This document shows, one piece after another, positions 58,649 through 64,000 of a stretch of DNA of 64,000 nucleotides. The DNA is taken from contig DASZBR010000001.1 in NCBI GenBank assembly GCA_035943935.1, positions 62,001-126,000 on the forward strand, written 5' to 3'. The notes below the pieces were generated by a model that saw only the letters and a list, made by a program, of their open reading frames with translations, made no database searches and was not told where the DNA came from. This DNA comes from DASZBR01 sp035943935. Lineage in GTDB: Bacteria > Pseudomonadota > Gammaproteobacteria > DASZBR01. The number at the start of each line of letters is the position of its first letter. Position 1 is the first letter of the stretch. The position numbers and the translations under genes are program-made.

Positions 58649-59749
58649 CTACTTCGTAAATCCTGATAAGCGTTTACTGACTCTAGCGATTGCTTTAGTG
58701 CCTTGTTCGGCACACTCAGCTGTTGGCGCTTCTTCTGTTTCTGGCGCGTGATCCAACCGTTCTTTCAATTGAGCTAATGCTAAAAGCGCTGCTTCGTCCG
58801 TTGTTTTTATTTCACAGATGACATGTCGATAAAACGTTTCAGCGGTTTGTTCAAGTGATGTCATGAATGTTTCTTCTTTTGCAGGAATGTCTGCCATCCG
58901 ATTGAGCAAACCAGCGGTGGGTTGATGCAGTTCTTCCATTTTTGCACGAACAGAAAGAAAAATTTGATTGTTGTGATTATCTTCAGGAGTCGATTGATTA
59001 GACACAAATTGCAATGCTTTAGAGAGCAGAATATTTTGACCGACCAACGCGGGGCAAATCAATCGAAGAAAAAATATGGCGCCCAATATTTTTGAGCAAT
59101 CGGCAGGGTCAATTTTATGCTCAATCACTTTCGCTTTTATCAAACGCAATACCATGATCAGTTCCGGTGGAAAATTTTCGTCTGGAAGACGGCTGAAATA
59201 ACTTATGCAGTTTCTTAGCTGAAGAATTAACTTATTTCCCTCACTCAGTTCGGGCGTCGTTGGTTCTGAATTTTTTAGGAATGAAAGTCTTTTTTGAGGT
59301 GTTCCTGGGACTTTTTTTTCAGGTTCTAATGTCGCTTTGAATTGCGTACAAAAAATGTGCATGGATTGCTCTGTTTTCAGCATCGCAGAAATAAGTCTTC
59401 GCGCAGCGTCATCTTCTCGTAACAATACATGCGGATTTTTTGCATTTTTGATAAATTCTAGTTCAAGCAATTTGGTTAATGCGTCCGGCAGACATCTTCG
59501 AGCGCGTAATAATCGAGCGAAAACATCTTCATGATCAGGAAGTCCGGGGTAAGTTGTAGTCAAAACCGTCTCTAATAAAACAGGATGGGCTATGAATATA
59601 TCAATAGTAGGCATAAAAATATCTTTTGGAGGAGCTGAAAAAACGTCGCTGGATATGGGTGAGCGTGGAGTACTGGAAAATCTTTTTTTGCTTACGCCAG
59701 TTTCAGAAGGATGGCGTGCCGGTGGTGTGGAGGAGTTATCGTTGTCCAT
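58649..59749 (-). CDS. RasGAP-like protein (eukaryotic-type, probable effector)
   Basis: 366 aa from the ATG at 59749 (GAGAGG upstream). The N-terminal 45 residues are Ser/Pro-rich. Residues about 75-330 follow the Ras GTPase-activating domain: HVLLREDDAARRLISAMLK, where Arg111 sits at the arginine-finger position (L-F-R-x-N-S/T in eukaryotes); FPPELIMVLRLIKAKVIEHK; the core GAIFFLRLICPALV (F-L-R-x-x-x-P-A, Arg229); and NILLSKALQFVSNQ (L-x-x-K-x-L-Q-x-x-x-N). RasGAPs switch off Ras by completing its GTPase site. Bacteria have no Ras of this kind, so the target should be a host GTPase. No signal peptide. Confidence 0.85.
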   Translation of the reverse strand: MDNDNSSTPPARHPSETGVSKKRFSSTPRSPISSDVFSAPPKDIFMPTIDIFIAHPVLLETVLTTTYPGLPDHEDVFARLLRARRCLPDALTKLLELEFIKNAKNPHVLLREDDAARRLISAMLKTEQSMHIFCTQFKATLEPEKKVPGTPQKRLSFLKNSEPTTPELSEGNKLILQLRNCISYFSRLPDENFPPELIMVLRLIKAKVIEHKIDPADCSKILGAIFFLRLICPALVGQNILLSKALQFVSNQSTPEDNHNNQIFLSVRAKMEELHQPTAGLLNRMADIPAKEETFMTSLEQTAETFYRHVICEIKTTDEAALLALAQLKERLDHAPETEEAPTAECAEQGTKAIARVSKRLSGFTK

Positions 59750-59830
59750 AGGGCCTCTCAGATTTTGTATTTTTAGCGTACAAAAGCTTACCATACGAAT
59801 TTGTTTGCGCACAGCTACATCCGGAGAAAT

Positions 59831-60181
59831 ATGAAAGCACTGAATTTAATTGAAAAAGGTTTATCACTCGAAGGCTGGCAAGGCGAAGTGGTTGCAGAAT
59901 TAGGCGATGTTGTTGCCAGACTGTTTCACTTAACACCCAACAAAGAAATGGTCATGGATGAAGAAGGTCATGAGGTTAACGAATGGATTGTGGTTTTGCA
60001 GGGCGAAGTTAAGGTTCAAACTTCTCATGGAAATTTAGTTTTAAAAACCGGCGACAGTTTTATTATGCCGCCCGGTTATTCGCATCGTCTAAATGTCGAT
60101 AAACCTGCTATAGGTTTGATTGTTCGTGATATGAAAAAAGCGCCGACACATCCGATACCCGGCGCGGTAGTGGATAGATAA
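59831..60181 (+). CDS. Cupin-domain protein
   Basis: 116 aa from the ATG at 59831 with GGAG 6 bp upstream. A single small beta-barrel: EWIVVLQGEVKVQTSHG (cupin motif 1 without the usual paired His) and MPPGYSHRL (motif 2 with His). It may bind a metal weakly or act as a sugar- or small-molecule-binding cupin. Followed 3 bp later by ychJ. Confidence 0.85.
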   Translation: MKALNLIEKGLSLEGWQGEVVAELGDVVARLFHLTPNKEMVMDEEGHEVNEWIVVLQGEVKVQTSHGNLVLKTGDSFIMPPGYSHRLNVDKPAIGLIVRDMKKAPTHPIPGAVVDR

Positions 60182-60184
60182 GCG

Positions 60185-60571
60185 ATGCAGCCCTGTCCTT
60201 GTGGTTCTGGAAAACATTACGCGGCGTGTTGCGCACGATTTCTTTCGCATCACGAAATTCCGTCTACGCCGGAAGAATTAATGCGTTCGCGCTACACAGC
60301 TTATTTTGAAGGAAATATAGATTATATTGTTGAAACGATGAAATCGCCTGCGTCAGATCGTTTTGATGCTGTTTCAGCCAAAGAGCGGGCGAAAAAAATT
60401 AAATGGGTTAATCTTGAAGTTGTTCGTTCTTCACAGAATAAAGATACGGGGACGGTAGAATTTTATGCGAGTTTTACAGATGGTGTTAAGACAAAAGTTT
60501 TACATGAGATCAGTGATTTTGTTTTAGAGAACGGCAAGTGGTTTTATGTGTCGGGAATTTTTCCGGATTAG
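60185..60571 (+). CDS. ychJ: YchJ-family SEC-C motif protein
   Basis: 128 aa. N-terminal SEC-C zinc motif CPCGSGKHYAACCARFL, then MRSRYTAYFEGNIDYIVETM and a cystatin-like beta-sheet (VEFYASFTDG). YchJ has an unknown role; its fold resembles small SnoaL/NTF2-like domains. Probably co-transcribed with the cupin gene. Confidence 0.92.
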   Translation: MQPCPCGSGKHYAACCARFLSHHEIPSTPEELMRSRYTAYFEGNIDYIVETMKSPASDRFDAVSAKERAKKIKWVNLEVVRSSQNKDTGTVEFYASFTDGVKTKVLHEISDFVLENGKWFYVSGIFPD

Positions 60572-60607
60572 CCCCTCTCCTGTTCGCTATACTCACGGAG
60601 AGGGGGA
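60571..60607. repeat. REP-like repeat, GCCCCTCTCC..GGAGAGGGG family
   Basis: GCCCCTCTCCTGTTCGCTAT then ACTCACGGAGAGGGGG; CCCCTCTCC pairs with GGAGAGGGG across an 18-nt loop. It begins at the last base of the ychJ stop and lies between two convergent genes. Relatives are at 13703-13741 and 28812-28857. Confidence 0.75.
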
Positions 60608-60616
60608 ATTTGTTGG

Positions 60617-61066
60617 TTACGCCTTACTCGTACTCGGACTACTTCTTAATTCTCGTTTCAATTGATTCAATTCATCAATCAGCACCTTAATATTTTTCTG
60701 CTGTTCGCCAATTTGTACGGTTTCCGTTTTCATCGCAGTAACACCTGCTGACATACCTGCAATGGATTTCGCATTATCTTCTTTTTGAAAGAATTTAGCC
60801 GGTTCGGTTTGTGCGAGTTTAATTTTTGTAGATAAATTATCGATTTGCTGGTTGGTATGGGTAAGCTGTTGATCTAAGAAATCAGAAATATTTTGGGCTT
60901 TAGAGGTAACATCATTCAACGTCGTATTGGCTTCAAATTGCCCCGATTTCATATTCATTCTATTCGCATGCATGATGCTGCAGGCATAGGAAGCAACGAG
61001 GACTGAAAGGGATAATAAGAAAAGTGCACCGGGGATAACCAACATCCATCGCATTCCGTTAGACAT
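60617..61066 (-). CDS. Membrane-anchored coiled-coil protein
   Basis: 149 aa; GGAG upstream. A hydrophobic helix at about 8-30 (MLVIPGALFLLSLSVLVASY) is followed by a long helix (VTSKAQNISDFLDQQLTHTN, VQIGEQQKNIKVLIDELNQL) typical of a coiled coil in the periplasm or cytoplasm. Function unknown. Confidence 0.7.
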   Translation of the reverse strand: MSNGMRWMLVIPGALFLLSLSVLVASYACSIMHANRMNMKSGQFEANTTLNDVTSKAQNISDFLDQQLTHTNQQIDNLSTKIKLAQTEPAKFFQKEDNAKSIAGMSAGVTAMKTETVQIGEQQKNIKVLIDELNQLKRELRSSPSTSKA

Positions 61067-61120
61067 ATAACTCTCCTTCGTGAAATTTAGTTATACTGCA
61101 AAAATGAAAAGGAACTCACT

Positions 61121-61990
61121 ATGACGCGCACTATAGCATCAAAAGATTTTCGTGTACCAGCTGGGAAAAAAGTTGATCTGAAAGAATGGCCAACAAAAGT
61201 AAAATCTATTTGCGAGACAAAAGAAGAGTATAAAATTCTCTTACAAGAACATGTCAAAGAATTAAGTTCTCTGCAACGATTATTGTATGCGTCCAATCGT
61301 TATGCCTTACTATTAATTTTTCAAGGTATGGATACATCGGGAAAAGACGGCACGATTCGACATGTCATGTCGGGAATTAATCCGGAAGGTTGCGAAGTAT
61401 TCAGTTTTAAGCAACCCAGTGTCGAAGAACTCGAACACGATTTTCTCTGGCGCACCACGTGTCGTTTACCGGAACGCGGAAAAATCGGTATTTTTAATCG
61501 TTCGTATTATGAAGAAGTGCTGATTGTTCGCGTGCATCCTGAAATACTCCACTATCAAAATCTTCCCGAAGAATGCGTGGAGGATAAAAATATCTGGAAA
61601 GATCGGTATCGCTCTATCAATAATCTAGAAGAGCATCTACATAACAATGGCACACGTGTGCTCAAGTTTTTTCTCCATTTATCGAAAGAGGAGCAACGAC
61701 AACGTTTACTCAATCGCATTGATGACGCTGAAAAAAACTGGAAATTCAGTCTTACGGATATCGAAGAGCGGGGACACTGGAAAGACTATATGCACGCGTA
61801 TGAGAAATGTTTAAGTGAAACGAGCACTGAAAATACGCCGTGGTATGTGGTTCCTGCAGATGATAAAGAAAATGCGCGATTAATTGTTTCTAAAGTTGTT
61901 CTTGAAACCCTCGGTGATCTTAAAATGGCGTATCCCAAAGCGACCGCAAAACATCGAGAGGAACTGAAAAAGATTCGTGAAAATTTGTGA
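61121..61990 (+). CDS. PPK2-family polyphosphate kinase
   Basis: 289 aa. Polyphosphate:nucleotide phosphotransferase. Walker A GMDTSGKDGTIRHVMSGINP, the lid region and FNRSYYEEVLIVRVHPE (Walker B type), then LKFFLHLSKEEQRQRL. Single PPK2 domain; class I and class III enzymes (ADP or AMP phosphorylation) cannot be told apart here. AAGGAAC lies 6 bp before the ATG. Uses polyphosphate to make nucleotides in starvation or inside hosts. Confidence 0.93.
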   Translation: MTRTIASKDFRVPAGKKVDLKEWPTKVKSICETKEEYKILLQEHVKELSSLQRLLYASNRYALLLIFQGMDTSGKDGTIRHVMSGINPEGCEVFSFKQPSVEELEHDFLWRTTCRLPERGKIGIFNRSYYEEVLIVRVHPEILHYQNLPEECVEDKNIWKDRYRSINNLEEHLHNNGTRVLKFFLHLSKEEQRQRLLNRIDDAEKNWKFSLTDIEERGHWKDYMHAYEKCLSETSTENTPWYVVPADDKENARLIVSKVVLETLGDLKMAYPKATAKHREELKKIRENL

Positions 61991-62314
61991 TCATTGCATT
62001 GCGGGTTTTACACACACGGAATTAGGTTGACCTTCGAGTTGCAGCCGAACGCAACCATTCGCGGCATAAATAGTGACGTGAGGATCTTTTGCCGAATAAT
62101 TAAACTCCCCAGGTTCTGCTTGTTGCCATACTTGTCCGTCGGATAAATGAAAGACAGTATCTCCATGCCATCCATCGAATTGCCCCGCGATTTGCGTGTG
62201 AATAGGGTTCATGAAGGGAGTGAAAGGCGCAGGAGGCGATGTTACTACCATTGCAGTGGCGGAGAGAGAAAACAGCAGGGTGAATAATACAAAAACCATC
62301 TTGGTTAATTTCAT
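61991..62314 (-). CDS. Secreted hypothetical protein
   Basis: 107 aa with a signal peptide (MVFVLFTLLFSLSATAM). The mature part has an SH3-like beta pattern (IAGQFDGWHGDTVFHLSDGQ, VWQQAEPGEFNY) and two Cys (GCVRLQ, SVCVKP) that may form a disulfide. Periplasmic, function unknown. The stop abuts the end of the PPK2 gene. Confidence 0.78.
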   Translation of the reverse strand: MKLTKMVFVLFTLLFSLSATAMVVTSPPAPFTPFMNPIHTQIAGQFDGWHGDTVFHLSDGQVWQQAEPGEFNYSAKDPHVTIYAANGCVRLQLEGQPNSVCVKPAMQ

Positions 62315-62327
62315 AAACTCTCCTGAG

Positions 62328-62678
62328 TTATTCCAAATGCATGATAAATATCATAATGCCATAACCGATGGCTGTTAGGGTGATCGATGATCCCAGTGCC
62401 ACATAAAAATTTACGCTCTTTTTTAATAAGAACGGCAATGCCAAAAAGAAGATAAGAGAAGGCAGGACTAACCAAAAAATATCATAAGATAACGCGATAA
62501 TTTTCTGCGTATCTTTCGACTCCGAATAGAGCCAGAGGATGGCTAATACACTGGTTAAGGGTACTGACGCTAAAATACCGCCTAACAGCGTGCTGCGCTT
62601 GGCGATTTCGCTGATGGCGACAATGAGAATGGCGGAGATCAGGACTTTCAGGGTCAGATACAGGATGCTTGAATTCAT
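62328..62678 (-). CDS. DUF3147-like small membrane protein
   Basis: 116 aa with four hydrophobic helices (LTLKVLISAILIVAISEIAK, LLGGILASVPLTSVLAILWL, YDIFWLVLPSLIFFLALPFL, YVALGSSITLTAIGYGIMIF). The S-x-x-P-x-T-S segment between helices 1 and 2 fits DUF3147. 13 bp upstream of the secreted protein gene on the same strand, so the two are probably an operon. Confidence 0.75.
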   Translation of the reverse strand: MNSSILYLTLKVLISAILIVAISEIAKRSTLLGGILASVPLTSVLAILWLYSESKDTQKIIALSYDIFWLVLPSLIFFLALPFLLKKSVNFYVALGSSITLTAIGYGIMIFIMHLE

Positions 62679-62757
62679 GGGGTTTCCCTTAATAAAACCT
62701 TAAGGTTTGACGAGTATAATACCCTTCAATCCGTCTAATAGGAAACAAGAGGAATAC

Positions 62758-63528
62758 ATGAAAAAGCATCAAACTGAGAGCAAGAGCCTCATCAATAAAG
62801 TATCACAAGTGACCATTTTATTTTGGGTCATCAAAATTCTGTCTACTACCGTGGGTGAAACCACTGCCGACTTTTTTTCCCATGCCTTGGGGTCTATTTC
62901 TATAGCTTTATTTGGTACCCTGCTTTTAATCGCGGCTTTTATTCAAATGCGCTTTAAACAGTATGTCCCGTGGATGTACTGGACGGTCATTGTGTTTATC
63001 GCCATATTTGGCACCTTATTTGCCGATGGTTTGCATCATGCCGGTATCCCCTTAGGATTTACGACGCTTATTTTTGCGACAGCCTTAAGTCTTCTTTTTG
63101 CACTCTGGTATGCCTGTGAAAAAACCTTGGACGTTCATAATATTCATACCACTCGACGTGAAATATTTTATTGGCTCGTGATTTTATTCACGTTTGCGTT
63201 GGGAACAGCAGCGGGCGATTTTTTAGCGCATGGATTTCAGTTTGGATTTATGAAAGCGACGCTTGTATTTGGAATCATCATGGTGATTGTTCCGATCATC
63301 TTATATCGAGCACGAGTAAATTCAGTCGTATTGTTTTGGGCGAGTTACATATTAACCCGACCTTTTGGTGCGTCGGGCGGTGATTTGCTTTCACATCCTG
63401 TTAACGTGGGTGGTTTTGGATGGGGGACGGGAACGACGAGCTTGATTTTCTTAGGAATGGTGATTGCGTTAATTATTTATGTGACCATTACCCATAAAAA
63501 AGAAATGGACGACGCGGAGCTGCTTTAG
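62758..63528 (+). CDS. COG4705-type membrane protein with four internal repeats
   Basis: 256 aa from the ATG at 62758. About eight helices in four similar units, each holding a G-x-x-x-x-D-x-x-x-H motif: VGETTADFFSHALG, FGTLFADGLHHAGI, LGTAAGDFLAHGFQ and FGASGGDLLSHPVN. The repeated Asp/His pairs inside the membrane suggest metal or proton handling. Known relatives are uncharacterised membrane-anchored proteins. Confidence 0.85.
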   Translation: MKKHQTESKSLINKVSQVTILFWVIKILSTTVGETTADFFSHALGSISIALFGTLLLIAAFIQMRFKQYVPWMYWTVIVFIAIFGTLFADGLHHAGIPLGFTTLIFATALSLLFALWYACEKTLDVHNIHTTRREIFYWLVILFTFALGTAAGDFLAHGFQFGFMKATLVFGIIMVIVPIILYRARVNSVVLFWASYILTRPFGASGGDLLSHPVNVGGFGWGTGTTSLIFLGMVIALIIYVTITHKKEMDDAELL

Positions 63529-63553
63529 TCGGAACGATTATAGAGGAGGTAAT

Positions 63554-64000
63554 ATGTCGCGCTATTTATTGAGATTATTCTTTTATCTGTTTATTGCTGT
63601 TTCTCTTTCTGCGTGTGCGACGCTCTATCAACCGGCAAGCAGTACGGGTTTTGGCTATTCTGAAACACAAATCGATCACAATACGATTCGCGTTAATTTT
63701 AATGGTAATGGCGATACCACGAAGAGTACCGTAGAAAACTATGCGCTTTATCGATGCGCTGAAACGACGTTAAATCATGGATACGATTATTTTGTGATTG
63801 TTTCCAATAATATCGATGCGAGAGATCAGTCTGTAGTCGTGCCTCCAACCTATGCGATATCGCCTTATTCAGGTTTCCCTGTGTATCCGTACGGATATGG
63901 TTTTGGTCCCGCTGGATTTTATCCTTACGGACCTTACTCGTCGCCACCCGAAGTGTATAACTATCGACAATATGGCTCATCGGTGACGATAAAAATGTTC
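63554..64000 (+). CDS. CC0125-like lipoprotein, 5' part
   Basis: Runs off the window after 149 codons. GAGGAGGT lies 5 bp before the ATG. A type II signal (FLYLFIAVSLSAC in approximate order, lipid Cys in SLSACATLYQP) is followed by STGFGYSETQIDHNTIRVNF and a Tyr/Pro/Gly-rich region (YPYGYGFGPAGFYPYGPYSS). The T-G-F-G-Y-S-E opening is the mark of the CC0125/CC1285 lipoprotein family of unknown function. Confidence 0.85.
   Translation, partial: MSRYLLRLFFYLFIAVSLSACATLYQPASSTGFGYSETQIDHNTIRVNFNGNGDTTKSTVENYALYRCAETTLNHGYDYFVIVSNNIDARDQSVVVPPTYAISPYSGFPVYPYGYGFGPAGFYPYGPYSSPPEVYNYRQYGSSVTIKMF

Overview
The window is about 64 kb of bacterial chromosome, AT-rich (roughly 40% GC by eye) and densely packed on both strands with short gaps and many start/stop overlaps. 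The housekeeping genes are gammaproteobacterial: EF-P with its lysylation enzymes EpmA and EpmB, OxyR with its two redox cysteines, UbiG, Coq7, LpxH, HemE, ErpA, PckA, PhhA/PhhB and YchJ. Scattered among them are single genes with eukaryotic-like or effector-like architecture: two ankyrin-repeat proteins, two F-box-like proteins, a RasGAP-like protein, a duplicated all-helical protein, a coiled-coil pair and a protein with a disordered basic tail. A Francisella-type PanG heads the CoA operon. Together this suggests an intracellular or host-associated member of the Legionellales (Coxiella/Aquicella/Berkiella-like). That placement is inference from gene content; no 16S rRNA gene is present.

Layout. 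1-6.2 kb is accessory: a GNAT end, a YhcG-type nuclease, LysR with a divergent DHA2 pump, a truncated Bro-N gene, a cyclase-like hydrolase and a HicAB toxin-antitoxin pair with a clear promoter/operator. 6.2-9 kb is core (coq7 divergent to dapB-ffh). 9-11.3 kb holds a duplicated-domain protein and a HigBA-like toxin-antitoxin pair. 11.4-14.5 kb: pckA, a CheY-like regulator, phhAB. 14.6-18.8 kb: an F-box-like pair, oxyR-pfpI, an ankyrin protein. 18.8-21.3 kb: tRNA-Arg(CCT) and epmB/efp-epmA. 21.3-23.3 kb: F-box-like, an orphan antitoxin and KilA-N. 23.4-25 kb: deoB and erpA. 25-28 kb: a four-gene type VI secretion sheath/tube operon (tssB-tssC-hcp-tssE) followed by a 54-codon CsrA-like gene. 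28-30 kb: repeats, an HTH protein with a histone-H1-like tail, an ankyrin protein. 30-41.8 kb: cysS, gltX, lpxH, a coiled-coil pair, hemE-corC-fumC, a beta-lactamase-fold hydrolase, gph and ubiG. 41.8-46.4 kb: an MFS carrier and a methyltransferase-panE-panE-birA operon. 46.5-52 kb: a possible effector and the panG-panB-panC-coaX-coaBC operon. 52-58 kb: small membrane proteins, CorA and two Hfq-like proteins. 58-64 kb: RasGAP-like, cupin, YchJ, PPK2 and envelope proteins.

How the genes work together. The pantothenate/CoA genes form one overlapping operon covering every step from ketoisovalerate to phosphopantetheine except aspartate decarboxylase (PanD) as a source of beta-alanine. epmB, efp and epmA supply a complete lysyl-EF-P system apart from the hydroxylase EpmC. 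Three RNA-binding regulators of unusual type (one CsrA-like, two Hfq-like) lie in this one window.

The most unusual signal is that three unrelated accessory genes (YhcG nuclease, Bro-N, KilA-N) each carry a long, almost perfect DNA palindrome inside the conserved part of the coding sequence. Two of the three have a related palindrome about 75-110 bp upstream of their start. Three families of intergenic REP-like repeats also occur; one appears to have broken the Bro-N gene.
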